Numbered from the stretch's first letter, positions 35,913 through 48,556 are shown. The stretch is DNA of 64,000 nt from Pyrrhoderma lamaoense (GCA_002794735.1 NBAZ01000002.1:868001-932000), one strand, 5' to 3'. Notes: a model not told the origin generated them from the letters alone. Numbers and translations: made by a program.

Positions 35913-37596
35913 CTATAAATAATATGGAGTTGGAAAAAAATCAGACCAGAAACGACAGTCAAAGGAAGTTATGACAGAGAATCGCGTACAAGAAGATGGC
36001 TCGCTCGGCCCAGCAAACTCAAGGTTGCTGAGACTAATCTCTGGTAGCAATTGATTGATTCTTATCTGTGCATCTCCAGCCTCTTTCAAGTTGAAAAACA
36101 TCCGATTACCAAGAAGACAAAAGAGACTTGGGATTCCAACTACAACTACAAAGCTGTCAGTAGACTGCCCAGAAGTAGCAATTTTGAGGCTCAGTATATT
36201 TATTCCACTGAGTAACAGGGTGCTATTTTATAAAAGTTTGTCAAATAGTATAGAGTATAAAAATAGACTACGTACCTAGAGTAATAAATGACTTGATCTT
36301 TGATAATCACGTTAATCAAGCTTCCTCTCCTGACTCCCAATATTCTCCATTGTTCAACAACTTTGACAAGAGCTGCTACTAGGAGAGTAAGTCCAGTAAT
36401 GGGAGAGATCAACCTACGGGGATAAGTTAGACACTTCAATAAAACCCTATTTTTGTACTTACCAGATTATTAGTATGAGATTTATCACATCCACGTGTCC
36501 TGGATTATCCAAGTTATAAACACAGGATAACTCGCCTGAAGGGTCAGAAGTTTCATGATCTACGTTTTGTCAGCTTTGCCTTCAAGTTCGGGGAAACTCT
36601 AAGAGACATACAATCCAATATTTGAAGAACTTTAATGGTGAGTACAATCTCCGTGACGATCTCACACACCACGATAAATTTGAGAATAGTCGACAACAAT
36701 TTGCCTGCAAGACTCAGTAGGGATGTTTCACTTGCAAACAAAATATAGTACACGTACTACTATTCCATAGTGCGACAATACGTAATACAAGAATGTCTAT
36801 ATGACAGTCAGCCCGAGAGTAGTGATACTGCAAAACATAACAACCCACAATTAACATTACTGTAGAGGAAAGTAGCTTTGGAAATCCAATGTTGATAATG
36901 CATATTGATTCTAGCATAATTAAAGACAGTACCTCCAATGAATGTTATCCATGTGCTAAAGCGACCTAATTATTGGAAAAAACATGAGTTTTCACTATCA
37001 TCGGTAGGTATAAGAGCGTTATTACACCTAAACAAGGCGGTTAGTTTCTCACGTTAGGTGTTTAAATAGGGACGCACAGTTTCGTAGTGATTGGTAGAAA
37101 CACAGCTATGATCTTTTGATTAGCATTGCGATAAATCAATGTATGGAGAGAAATGCATTCACTGAGGACATCAACGAATGTGACCAAGATACCCCCATAT
37201 CGATTCTGGATTGTTACATTAAAGTCATAATGTTGAAACTAGTAACTTCATTATACTTACAACAAAAAATAGCACATGAGCTACAGTATTCCATCGTCCG
37301 TTCTAACACATCGTAAAATGTCAAGAGAGCTTATACTGAAACAAATATTAAGTTTGTACCCAGAAGTATTGGACCTAATAGTATCATGTTATTGTTGTAG
37401 GGCAAAGAGAACTTTTGGCTTACTTCCTTATCCATCGTAATTACTGAGTAGTAATTTAGCAGGAGATCAGACTAATAGTCGGAATCACTGCTGCTTAGAG
37501 CTTACACGTATCGTATGCAAGGAACGAGAATAAGGATAATTGCACGTATGCCTGTATCAAGGTACCCTGAGGTTCTGTTTGGTTATATATGCGCAT
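35913..37596 (-). CDS. DUF6533-like seven-helix membrane protein B
   Basis: Tandem copy of the preceding gene, on the same strand. Start ATG 37594-37596 (MRIYNQTEPQGTLIQAYVQL), then FSFLAYDT, an intron at the same place as in paralog A, and ITMDKEVQYFW. Further exons: NRYGGILVTFVDV, RFSTWITFIG, ILVLRIVALWNSST, LLSTILKFIVVCEIVTEI, ITGLTLLVAALVKVVEQWR, SLINVIIKDQVIYYSR, and LKIATSGQSTDSFVVVV followed by GNRMFFNLKEAGDAQI. After this shared end the frame stays open for about 50 more residues that paralog A lacks. Either the tail is real or a final short intron is unrecognised. Function unknown; predicted plasma- or endomembrane protein. Confidence 0.65.
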
Positions 37597-39246
37597 ATTA
37601 TATCTGATGGTGACTCGCAAGAAAATGGGCTATAGTTGATAAGTATTCTGAGTTAGAGCATTCAACATTCCAGTTTTTAAGGTGTAGTTTCGAGACTTCG
37701 TCTGGCAAAAGCATCATAGAAGGCTGCAGTTCTTTTTCCTGTTTGTATTAGTGCCAAATATAATATAATTAACTTGAAAGACTGGTTCTTGAACGGCTCT
37801 TTCCGAGTATATTGAAATATATGTTGAAGTGGCCACTATGATTTCGACGATAAAAGCATCTGGACTGTTTCAAAAACATTGTGTGATATATTTTATAGTG
37901 CGGTATGGGGTAATACTATAAGATTAAGAAATTTGTTGGATAATTCTGATGCTACTGAAGCTCTTCTAAGAGTTACGTTGTGATTAAGGGCGCTTAAAAA
38001 GCCTCATGTTACGCAGATATTAACTTAAAAGAGGAAGACTTGCTACATATTTGTGAGCTGAAAGATAATGCTAACACGGTCAAAATAACAGAGAGAAATT
38101 TGAATCTGAACCGCAGTTGATTGGATGTAAAAGCTTTTAGAACGGCCCGAATCTTCTTGAGCACCACGTTGAACTTGGATCGTGGTTTATCATTGATGTC
38201 AAGACGAGGAAATTATCTATTTTAAACCGGTTTGCGGGAAGTTGGGATGAGATTACCATAGCTATTTGAGTAACAACACAAAAGGCTCATTCTGAACCTT
38301 ATATAAGATAAGATAGGCTCTTACAAGCCTGGATTAGGTCGATACTATCACAGTCACTCAAGGAGGCTCTCGAAGGATGAGTAGTCAATTAAAATATCCC
38401 CTTTCTTTGTGAAGCTATGTTGAAAAATACGGTGGGGATCTAAATCAGTCAATCAAAAATATGTTCTTACCACAAGGACTAAGCCAAAACTGGCGAGCTC
38501 CATAAATGTTCGTTCGGGAAAACTCAAGACTTCTCCGGTGCATTTGCAATGATTTTAACAGATATCACAAAACTTTCATGTTAAGCCTGAGCGTTATAAG
38601 ACACGGAGCAGATACTATATTATACAGGTTTCCCACTATTGAGAATCCGGTGTTCACGTAGCATAGGTAATCGTGTTTTATATATCGAGGCGTGGTCGCT
38701 CTCTTATTCTTTACCAGATACTTAATCGGGTTCTTTCGTGGTAGACGAAAGGTTTGATCAAACTAATGTTGTCTATCGTATGGCTGGAGTACGTATCCCC
38801 CAATCAAACCGTCCCTTGATATAGGACGTATAATAAATTCCATTGGCTCTACCTTGAAACATAAGGCGGGTATATGATGTATATGTGAAAGGTTGCCGGG
38901 AACTATGAATGTCAATTATTGGGTTATTTTCACTCCTGTATCAAAGGGAGCATTCATTTACGTACTAGATCCTCGCATCCTTTTGCGAGTCTGCATATAC
39001 TCACGACAGTGATTCTATTGAAGTCGTCTATGTAAAGTAGTGCACAAATGCCTGTCAACCCTACAGCATACCGACGATGTTTCTTGTACGATTTGTTATA
39101 AGTATTATATTATTATCAAATAGTTGTGCCAGTATCTATACCTAATGTACTATCGAGAAGATATATATCGCTTATCCAAGCGATTCATGATATGCTACAT
39201 ACCTAGAGCCGTACACTATAAACTATACATAGGTGCTAAAATAAGC
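37597..39246. other. 1.6-kb intergenic region, no supported gene
   Basis: Lies between DUF6533-like gene B and LysM protein 2. The plus-strand open frame 39124-39351 overlaps the LysM 3' end and is not supported. No repeat or structure noticed. Confidence 0.4.
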
Positions 39247-39915
39247 CTAGTAGCCAATAACAGAAGACGATGTGCACAAAACCTATGCAAGAACGAGTCA
39301 GAGATGGATACTGAAAATGATCAAAAGAAACCTCGTACCTCTCCAGCATAGATGTTAGAGCAGTCGTCGTTGATGTTGGGGTTGTTAGCATGGAGGTTCT
39401 GGAGAGTGACCCCTGTAGCAGAGGTGATATCGGCGCAGGTCTGTCCAAAGTTAATTACTGTGGTAGTCGTACAGTCTTTCCCACTGAGACCAAGGCAGAT
39501 GGTCTATATAGCTATATATAAGAGGAGATCTATAGTTTAGAGAAGGAGGCGTAACTTACCTGTCCAGCTTGGAGGCTCCCACAGTCCAAGTTTGGGTTCG
39601 CTTCGGTAAGCTGATACCTGGGTAACAAAGACGTTAGTTATAGTGTATATAGGTGCTGTATGCTATCTATGCATGCTGCTTGATAAAATTCTCACGTTGA
39701 TACGTGCTGCGCTGCAGAGATACCATCGCAGTAGTCTCCTGGCTGGATCTTATAGCTACGTCCACAACTCTGAGCGGATACTGTATCACATTCAGACAAA
39801 GGAACAGGAATCATCCGAGGTGAGTACATTTCAATATATTATGATTAAGAGTATCCTTACCAGATGATAGGGACACAAGCATCACAGTACTGACAGCAGC
39901 GATCTTGGAAAACAT
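39247..39915 (-). CDS. Small secreted two-LysM protein 2 (putative chitin-binding effector)
   Basis: Five exons (39861-39915, 39696-39780, 39560-39617, 39339-39503, 39247-39282) give 132 residues. Signal peptide MFSKIAAVSTVMLVSLSSVS, then LysM 1 (CGRSYKIQPGDYCDGISAAQ to QTICLG) and LysM 2 (TTTVINFGQTCADITSATGV, LQNLHANNPNINDDCSN, then YAGEVLC). Exon sizes are 55, 85, 58, 165 and 36 nt against 55, 91, 58, 165 and 36 in LysM protein 1, so the two are clear duplicates. Both end in G-Y-stop. All introns here are GT-AG. A secreted chitin-binding role is inferred from the family. It is divergent from the choline-phosphate cytidylyltransferase gene, with 0.9 kb between. Confidence 0.85.
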
Positions 39916-40807
39916 CTTAGATAAGTTTGAGTATCCTTTGCCAGAGGGAGTTGGTTTATGAGGTGCAGAATTTGATCTTTTTTCATCGTCTTTTATACCT
40001 ATTTTGAGACAGTCGACGTATCCGCATATACGCTATAGACTCTCTGGTACATGAGCATGAGACACATATCCGATAAAGAAGAGACACGTAGAATGATGGT
40101 ATCAGACCAAATAAGTGCATGTTTTCTACAGGATCATGAGGATGTGCCACTAATATTCAGACTTGATGATTATCTATATTTGTTTGCGGAATGAGACAGC
40201 AATGTTCCGGAAGAAGCTTTTTCAGATTATCTCTGAGCTCTTACTTTTTCTACCTCTTATTATTTTGACACTACTTAAGGTGCAATAATCAGTATACACC
40301 ATGCCGGACCCAGAGTGTATAGTGCAATAGAAGCCATATTCAGTGGCTGTGCCTAACATAAGTTGATCCAACCATTTACTTCAATTCAGTTCAATTTCAT
40401 ATTATATCCAACTTTCCGTGTCTTGTCCATGAAAACATGAGATCAAAATTTGTTTCGAGTTAAAAAGTAGGAAAGTAGAAAATGACCGAGAAGCCAAATA
40501 GTCGAAGCCACTAAAGCTATGTCAACTGCTTACATAAAAATCAGATCCCCACCTTGAGAATGGATGGGTGGAGAGGAGCTGAATGCTGAATTGTCAAGTT
40601 GGACTTGAACGGAGATTGAGAAGATTCTGACCTCATCGTCGTATACGACCCTGGATTGTCTCCTCACTCTGAGGTCACTGCGACTGAGCACGTGCGAGAC
40701 TGCTTCATAACCGACAAAGTCAGAGACACAACCGTGACAACATCCATCCGATAAAAGAAATCTTCTTTGGAAGTCTGTCTCCGCTCGTTTTTTAATTACA
40801 GGAGAAA
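39916..40807. other. Divergent intergenic region
   Basis: Shared upstream region of LysM protein 2 and PCT1. A 121-codon minus open frame (40530-40895) overlaps the first PCT1 exon, begins only at TTG, and is a shadow. No other structure seen. Confidence 0.4.
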
Positions 40808-42475
40808 ATGAACTCGAGTTCGAGCACCGCAAGTACGGCCTCCAGTCTGGAGCAGCTACATCCACAAGGCTATCACAAGAAGATGCTGCATTCAAAACGT
40901 GGACTTGGCGGGAAACATTCCCCGTCTATCGATTCACCCGCTTACGATGCGTGAGTTTTCTTCGTCTAATAGGACACTATCTAGAAAATTTCTACTTCTT
41001 TTGTATCGTATAGTCTCGTACTAATGAACAGTACACTACGCTAGATCTGAAGAGGATAATGACCCTCTGACCGATGATGGAGCTTCAGCTATCTCAATAC
41101 CCATACACCGTACCCCGCATACACCTACTTCCCCCCTCGCCCCTGGCCCTGGACCCGAAGTACAGTAAATGCTTCAGCAAATGCAAACCCTCTAACACGT
41201 CAAACTCCTCGTGCTCGCCACACCCATCTGTCCGGTGTAATATCTGACGATGGTGTGGATAGTCCAACGTACGATGGTGACATCGAAACAAGTACTTCAG
41301 CTCGCACATTACATCCTCACGCCCATCTGAGTGCATCTCGCCTCTCGCTTGAATCTGGTTCCTCAACCTCCGCGTCGACTCTTACCTCACCTACCTCCAC
41401 TAGTTTCCCAAACCCGTCTACGACTAGTGCGACTGCCGCTGAGGTACACGGAACGACTACTGCACCGATCGTTACCACCACTAGCGCATTTCATCCTCAG
41501 CCTGTGAATGTAGCTGCAGTACCGCTTCGTGCCGTAGACGAACCTGCACCGGTGCCGGTCTCGACAGCAGAATTTGATCCATCGAAGCTCACTGTTGAAG
41601 ATATCCAATCATTTGTGGCCAACGCCATTGCAGGTGGTCCCACAGAATCTGGAATGCAACGCCCATATAAGATCAAACCCCCGCCTGTAGGACGTCCAGT
41701 GCGCATATATGCCGATGGTGTTTACGATTTGTTCCATTTTGGGTGAGTTTTGTCTCCTGTTTGTAGTTAAATTAGTCTGAATTGTTATTGATCGGATCTA
41801 AAAATAACTCTACTAGTCATGCATTACAGCTACGACAAGCCAAACATTCATTCCCTTCTGTATACCTCATCGTTGGTGTCTGTTCCGATGAGCTTGTCAG
41901 GAAACATAAGGCTCGTACTGTAATGACACATGCTGAACGGTAACTTCCTCCCCCCTTTTTTACCCCTCGTTTGAGCCCTACTGAAGAGACTCTTTAAAAA
42001 GATGCGAAGCCGTTCGTCATTGTAGATGGGTGGACGAAGTAGTTCAAGATGCACCATGGGTGATTGACTCAGATTTTTTGGATAAGTGGGAGATCGATTA
42101 TGTAGCGCATGATGAAGACCCTTATGCTGCATCTGGCCACGACGACGTGTACTCATTTGTCAAACAACAAGGTGACTGGGACATTACAATACACATACGT
42201 TAATAAATCTAAGTTCTTAAACAGGAAAATTCCTCCCTACACGTAGGACACCCGGCGTATCAACGTCTGAGCTTCTAGAGCGCATCGTATCAGGGTATCG
42301 CAGGCGAGAATTTGACGCTAAGCTAGAGAAAATTGGACACGCCGAGCTTAAAGCTGAGGGATCAGATTTTGACGATTCGCCTAATGCGAGTAGGCCACCC
42401 TCGAGAGCTACGCGTGGACTGCGAAGTCCCACGGCGTTATCTAGACCTTCACCGCCGTCTCCTATATCCCCTTGA
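40808..42475 (+). CDS. PCT1: Choline-phosphate cytidylyltransferase
   Basis: Makes CDP-choline from phosphocholine and CTP, the rate-limiting step of the Kennedy pathway to phosphatidylcholine; in yeast it is nuclear/membrane-associated. The start is ATG 40808 ([20 protein letters not shown]), followed by about 250 residues of Ser/Thr/Pro-rich disordered sequence. The catalytic domain runs from [18 protein letters not shown] (HxGH motif, split by an intron at 41743) through [45 protein letters not shown] and [19 protein letters not shown] (family R-T-x-G-[IV]-S-T-[ST]). It ends in a short basic/serine tail at TGA 42473-42475, lacking an evident long amphipathic helix. The disordered N-terminus breaks frame between 41131 and 41157, in a stretch with C6 and C3 runs; one more C restores it. 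Convergent with the MATE gene. Confidence 0.9.
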
Positions 42476-43666
42476 TGATACGATTTGCATACTCAATGGC
42501 ATATTACAGTTGTGGCCCGTAGCCCTTTCAAAAGCTGAGACTGAGATTGTGCCTTGAGGTTAAGGGGAGGGAATGTTAGGTTAGCAAATTGAATGCTGGA
42601 TCTGATCCGTTAACTGGGTACTAGTACCCTCATAGTATACTTGATATCCGATGATCCACCACAGATATGCTATTTGTCGTCTTTATGGAAGGAAAGAGAA
42701 GGGAGAAATTTGTTTTTTACATGTTGTTCTGTCCTCGAATGGTTAAGCTTTGTATTTTGTTCGTTTATCACCAAGCAATTTTATGTATGTATAAGTATCA
42801 TATGATATGCTGATATATGATGTTGTTATTATACACTTGTCTAACAAGATAAGTATCGGTATGGAGTGTTGAAAAGTGAACTGTGAATCAAGCGCATGTT
42901 GAAGGGACAACGTGGGAATTGAAGGATCCGAAACAGTGTAAATGAGTAGATATATGATTTTCTTTGTTTCTATCTCTCCGTTTCTTCGTTTCATAAGTTC
43001 AAGGTCAAGATCATGATCAATCGAGGGTAGCTGGTCAGGAAGTAGTAACTGCGAATAAGAGAAGCTTGATTTGTGCGTGTATATCTATATACTTTACTCA
43101 CGAGATGTCGCTTTGATCTTCATCTCTTTCTTTGATTGAAGTCATTGTTAGATGTGTTACTAAATTGTTCAATCGAATTTTGTCATAGACATTGCCGTTA
43201 GGGTGGTTAGAGTAAGAGACAGGATATCTAGCTACAATCATATAGAGGAATGTCATTTTATCTATCAGGCCCAATTAACGATTGATGATCACTATTGTGA
43301 AGCCCAAGAAATAGATCAATCCGAGAAAAAGTCTTTGATCATGAGTAAGTCGGTTAACGATGATCCTAGTCAAGGTACTGAAATAAAGTTATCGACTCAC
43401 TATTCAGTCCATTAGTCATTAGGAAAGCGTCAAAGTCAAATCAATAAGAAAAAGAAAGTCTATAAATATATCATCCCAAAAAAATGAGCGAGAAAAATAA
43501 AGATCAAGAATCTTGTTGTCTATAAAGTTCAATAATTTGAGCGTTCCTCGAAAGAAGGATCCAGTAAGATATTTGCTATTTTCTATGTTGTCGTTCCTTT
43601 ATGCCTCTCTTTTAGTATATAAATATCCATTGTCTTGACAACTTTGACTTCAAACTCTTTTCACTC
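42476..43666. other. Convergent 3' flanks
   Basis: 1.2 kb between the stop codons of PCT1 and the MATE gene. AT-rich. Open frames 42743-42994 (minus) and 43203-43415 (plus) are featureless. Probably 3' untranslated sequence. Confidence 0.4.
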
Positions 43667-45477
43667 TCACGCTCTGCTCGTTGTATCATTTTCGCTGCCT
43701 CGCAGCTGTGCGTCTACTACGCGTTCCTTCTCCATCCTTGCTTTAACTTTGCGCACTTCTCTATCCCAGTCGGTTCGCATACATATCCAGATGCCCATGA
43801 CGGTACTGTAAACCAGTGCGATCGTTAGCCCAATCCACAAACCCATGAGCTTCATTCCACATGCGAATGCGAGATATAACCCGATAGGAATACCAAATAC
43901 GTAGTAAGCGCTCAAGTTCAATAAGGCACCAGTACCTTGTTTACCGCGCGCACGCAGAATACCAGAACAACAAGCAGATAGAGCATCAAAGACCTGGAAG
44001 AGGGCGACAATGGGTAAGATGGATGCTACGAGCTCAACAACATCTGGGTCATCATTGAATATCAGACCCCACGAGTCTCGGAAAGTAATAAAGAGTGTGC
44101 TATTGAAGAGTGAAACGAGAAGAGCAAGGATAAGTGAGCAGTTCGCAGCTACGCCTGCTCGTTCAGCCTGATTTACACCGAGTAGGTTACCGATACGAAC
44201 GGATGAAGCGAGAGAGAGGGCGAAAGGAGCCTGGAAAGTTGTTGATGCGGAGACTAGTAATACGGATTGAGCTGCTAACGTTATGGCCCCGAGTTGACTT
44301 GCTGCGACTACAAAAAAGGTTAGACATCTAGAATTTGATAAAGATGCTATAAGGACGACCTACGTCCGACTAATTCCCAAGACCACCATTCAGACGCTAC
44401 CTGCCCAACACCAGCAAGTCCTAGTTGGACCAGTATTCCAAGGCTATGGAATGTACGACGGGAGAAAGGGGCCCACGCAGTGCTGGGTACCCAGAAAACG
44501 CCGTATATGAGGGACAAGATTGATATGAGATTAAAGGATATAGCACTGGCAATCGGCGCCCCGATAAACCCTAAGTTGATCGGACCAGGGCCCCAGACAA
44601 GGATATAATTCAAGAGTGCGTTAATTGGTGCTACGACAAAGATAACTTGCGTTGGTACGGCAAAAAGCCCTTGAGCCTGAAAATAACGTCTTGAAATTTG
44701 GTTGAAAGCATAAGCAGGGAGACCTAGCAGTGCCCAACGAAGGTATACAGCTGCTAAACGTGCTACTTCGGGTTCCTGGCGTAGCATAAGGAGGATGTTC
44801 TCGGCACTTAACCAGATAGCGGAGATAGGGATGAGCGTAACGAACATTACGACAGCCATACGTTGTGACCAAATCCCTACGAGATGTGGTTGTTCGGATG
44901 TCCATGCAGATGGTAATACTGTGTCAAGGGTAGATGCAAAACCCTGTAAGATACTGTATCCTGTGACTGAAGCGGACATGGAGCCCAGAGTCGAAGCTGC
45001 AAGAGCTGTAGTGGATAAATGTCCAATTGAAACAACAGAAGCAATAACTAAGGAAAACTCAAGAACATATGCACCATACACTGGTAAAGAATACTTTACG
45101 AGTGTCTTGCATTCCTGCCAGTAACCTGATGCAGAATTAGTTTCTCGATCTAAACTAGTGCTTTCCGCAACTTGCGAGTTAACCAATGCGGGGGCATGCT
45201 GCGAAAGTAAAGGTGTCGACTCCGATTGAAGACTTGGTTTCGGAGATGGCATCATTGTTGGTACACCAAAGTGCCTCGCGGGGACACTTCCTCGTCTTGG
45301 TGAATCAGGAGAGTTTAACCGGTTATTGAAGGCACCTACTAAAGCAGCATCCGCGCTATCTTCATCGTCACTTTCGTCGAAGACTGCGTTAACTGCTTTT
45401 GAAGCCGCGTAATGCGACATAAAAGCATTGTCAGATGGAAGCGACGACGATGTGTAGTGTACATAGGTGGACGACAT
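43667..45477 (-). CDS. MATE family multidrug/toxin extrusion transporter
   Basis: Cation- or proton-coupled efflux of organic compounds across the vacuolar or plasma membrane. The first ATG is 45475-45477 (MSSTYVHYTSSSLPSD); upstream the frame opens only from TTG. About 120 cytosolic residues include FDESDDEDSADAAL. Two MatE halves follow: the first from YSLPVYGAYVLEFSLVIASV with IGHLSTTALAASTLG, GYSILQGFASTLDTVLPSAW and RRYFQAQG; the second, after an intron near 44318-44370, with LGAITLAAQSVLLVSASTTF, SLASSVRIGNLLGVNQ, ILRARGKQGTGALLNL, YYVFGIPIGLYLAF and LWIGLTIALVY. S-x-R-x-G-N-x-L-G is a conserved MATE element. The C-terminal tail is charged. Frame and length (about 580 residues) look intact. 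Confidence 0.88.
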
Positions 45478-46152
45478 CGTGAACGTTCTCCGTCGAGTCA
45501 AAGGCTTCTGGAGCTTGTGATCCTTTTTTATTCGAGCGCCAATCTCGCGAAACACTCTAATTTGCAGACTCTTAAGATTAGGTAATGTATTCAAAATCTA
45601 GAAGCTAAATAGTATTACATAAGGCCATTTGTCTATTTGTCTATTTGTCTATTAATTGGCAATAGCTTCAGTTTAGTGTTAGCAAGCTTAAGGTAATACT
45701 AGGACTCTCGTTGACGATCCATAGTAATCATATTTATGTAAATCAACATAAGAGGTTGAAAAAGTTAAAAGACTGAAAAAAACTTCGAATATGCTAAGTT
45801 TTATGCCCTATCATTGCATTATATATTGATATGTATGTATGAAAAGTACCGTGCCATCTCACCGTGTGGCATATTTTTCGATTCTTCGCGAATTCCAGTC
45901 AACTTACTTATCAGTTATCTTATCTTAATTAACTTATATTAAGAAATGGGACTGCGAAATTGGAAGCGTGACAACGCGACAAAATTCTGTGACGCTTCGC
46001 GTTATGATGTGGGTCTCTGGCATGGAAACTTGTTCAAGTTGTTGTGTTTAAACTTGGTCCTGTAACATTTCCCAATTTCTGATGCTGCAGTGATCTAGCA
46101 GTGCTGCATCTAAATACACAACAATCAATCTACTTGCCCGCCACATACATTA
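45478..46152. other. Intergenic with a short tandem repeat
   Basis: Upstream region of the MATE gene and 3' flank of the dihydroxyacetone kinase gene. Holds the 8-bp tandem repeat noted at 45627-45653. No gene. Confidence 0.4.
45627..45653. repeat. 8-bp tandem repeat (ATTTGTCT), 3.4 copies
   Basis: The unit ATTTGTCT repeats three times perfectly, followed by ATT. It lies about 150 bp upstream of the MATE start codon and could be promoter-associated, but it is short and may be neutral. Confidence 0.75.
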
Positions 46153-48556
46153 CTATGCCTTATTCTCTGGATCTTTCAACCCAATCAAGAGCCCTTCCAG
46201 AAGAGTAGCAACACCCCAAGCACCTGGGTCTGGGGGTAACATTCGCCTTTCTTCATCCTTCTCACTTCCTTCCCCCACGTATGTTGCTCGGCCAAGTCTT
46301 GCTCTCATCCCCTTTGTCCCTTCAGCTCCTTCCCTTGCCTTCCTGACTGCTTCCTGTAGACCGGAGCCCGAAGCCAAAGTTTCACAAAAAGGTGCGAGAG
46401 CATCTACAAGTGTCCTGTCTCCCTTACGTGCAGGAGTATACCTTGATAGAGCACTGAGGGCATCAAGTGGTGCCGACTGGGGTAGTCTCTCATTGATTGA
46501 AGAGTTCAAGATGAGAGAGAACGTATTTGAGAGGGCTGTGAAATATAGTCCAAATACTAAGGGCAAAAATAGTTGGTCAAATACAAATGAATGATCTGGA
46601 AATTCACTGACTGGCTCCACTTGTTCCTCCCATAACACTAACAACTATACTAGCAAGGGACGCAAAAAGACTAGAAGGAGTGGAATACTCTATTTCCATC
46701 TCTCTCTTTTCCAGGCTTGTGAGAACAGCTGCGGAAGAGACGCGAGCGGAATCAGTGTACAGGATTCAGCCTTGAATTCTACTAGCAAATATAGATAAAC
46801 ATACCTTTAGCACCTCTTGAAAATGTTTCTCCGCAATCTCCATCCCCAACAATAGTGTCGAAGCTAGTCAAATCAGTTTCCGCATTCAATACATATTGAC
46901 AAGCACTCCGAATCCCCGACTCTACTATCTTTGCACACAACCCCATCGTATTCCAATCATACTCAGCCTCTTGTTTCCTGATACAACCGATACTATCACT
47001 CGTAGTGGAGCTCGTGGATACCGGGAATATATTTAACAGGCTTTCTGTATCTTTCATTTCCGTTTCGATATTAGAACGTCTTCTGTGACGCAAAGCTGAT
47101 GACCAAAATGAAGCTCGAACCCCAGGCCACGATGTCGCATCTGTTGGTGCATCTATGAAGCTGAGTAGCTCATCAATAGACACACCTCCCCCATCCGTAT
47201 CGTTGTCGGAAGGTGAACTGGGCCCAGATGAGTGTGAATCCTGACTGACCGAGGTAAGGTTAAGTAGTGAGAGTGAAAACCCTGGTGCATTCAGAGATGT
47301 CATATATGATGACTGAAGAATTCGAGATTGATGGATATCCAATTTTTCTGTGTCAAGTCAACAGATATTCTCAAATCCAGTAATTATAGCATACCTAATT
47401 GTAGGGTAGCCTCATCTACTATTGCGCACATCTCAAGGGTTGATAGACCTCCTAAGTTGTTGACATACAGTATTGTTTCATCCTCTCCGGGCCGAATAAA
47501 CTTCTTTCTGCCTTCGTACTTCTCTGATTGCCGTTCGAAGGTCTTCCTTCTTCTTTCAGTTGAACTGATAATTTGCTCCAGCATCTCAGCAACAAGCTTC
47601 TCTGGACTCCCGATTTTCATCTTTTTTACGCCAGGTTCGTTATGTAGTCCTAAACCTAATTCGCATTCATCGTGCTTGATGTTCAATCCGTCAATCTCAT
47701 CTTCTTTCTTCTGATGACGGCCAGGGACATGACAATGATCTAGTCCTACACCAACACTTGCCAAGTTTCCTACGACTGCATCACCAATTCTTTTCAGCCT
47801 ATCTAACCCAAACCCAGCCTCTGCAGCCGCACCTAAGATCTTGCACACTAGTATATTCCCAGCAAGTCCGCGCGGGCCTACGAGTGACGGCCGATCAAGT
47901 AATGAAACATCATCTGCAACGACAACAGTCTCTATCTTCACACTACTTCTAGTCCCTTGTATCGTCGGTTCTAGATTCTCATGTCCTCTTAAGTCAATAT
48001 TGTTTTCTTCAACCCAGACTTCACCTCCCTGGGCCTTTTCAACCGCCAGCCCGAAGTTCAGCCTATCTCCTGTGTAATTATTGACGACAAAGAGTATCTC
48101 CTTTACTTTCCGAGTGCTGACAACAAGCTTAATTGCTGTAAGTATTTGTTCTGCACTGGGTGACGCGAATATGTCTCCTGAGACGGAAGCACCGAGCATT
48201 CCAAGCCCAGTGTATCCAGCATGTGCAGGTTCATGACCTGCCCCACCGCCTGAGATCACTACTACTCGTGCCTGGGAGAGTGAAGACGATGAAGGTGCTA
48301 TGTATATAGTTTTGGAGGGAGCATGTCTATAAGATATAATCAACGTGTGAGTTATTTCAATTATGATCATAAATGGATTAAGGGATATTTTAGAGAGTGA
48401 GTTGGCGAGAATGCAGTGTAGGTCATAAGCACGATAAGCTTTTGCTAACTAGTGAAAAGATATTTACAGTCTGAGTGAAGGGTTCAAAGCTGTTGCTCCC
48501 CGTAAAGCTTTAAGTACAAGCTCCTCTGGTTCAGCAAAAACATGTTTTGTTGACAT
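46153..48556 (-). CDS. DAK1: Dihydroxyacetone kinase (ATP-dependent, DhaK-DhaL fused)
   Basis: Phosphorylates dihydroxyacetone or glyceraldehyde with ATP in the cytosol, detoxifying dihydroxyacetone and feeding glycerol carbon into glycolysis. Start ATG 48554-48556 (MSTKHVFAEPEELVLKALRG). The K domain contains VVISGGGAGHEPAHAGYTG, GMLGASVSGDIFASPSAEQI, FVVNNYTGDRLNFGLAVEKA, GNLASVGVGLDHCHVPGR (substrate-binding His region), ELGLGLHNEPGV and YVNNLGGLSTLEM. A linker of about 120 residues (SSGPSSPSDNDTDGGGVSID) leads to the L domain, which binds ATP-Mg: FDTIVGDGDCGETFSRGAK, VSVMGGTSGAIFGLYFTALS, ARKGDRTLVDAL, and a C-terminal RATYVGEGSEKDEERR with PDPGAWGVATLLEGL. Length and order match fungal Dak proteins and I see no frame break. 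Stop TAG at 46153-46155. Confidence 0.92.

Noticed and set aside
33435..37596. DUF6533-like pair as G-protein-coupled receptors with a known ligand
   Set aside because: Only the family outline is visible; nothing in the sequence identifies a ligand or G-protein contact.
40530..40895. 121-codon open frame on the minus strand
   Set aside because: Opposite to the first PCT1 exon, starts only at TTG, low-complexity composition; a shadow.
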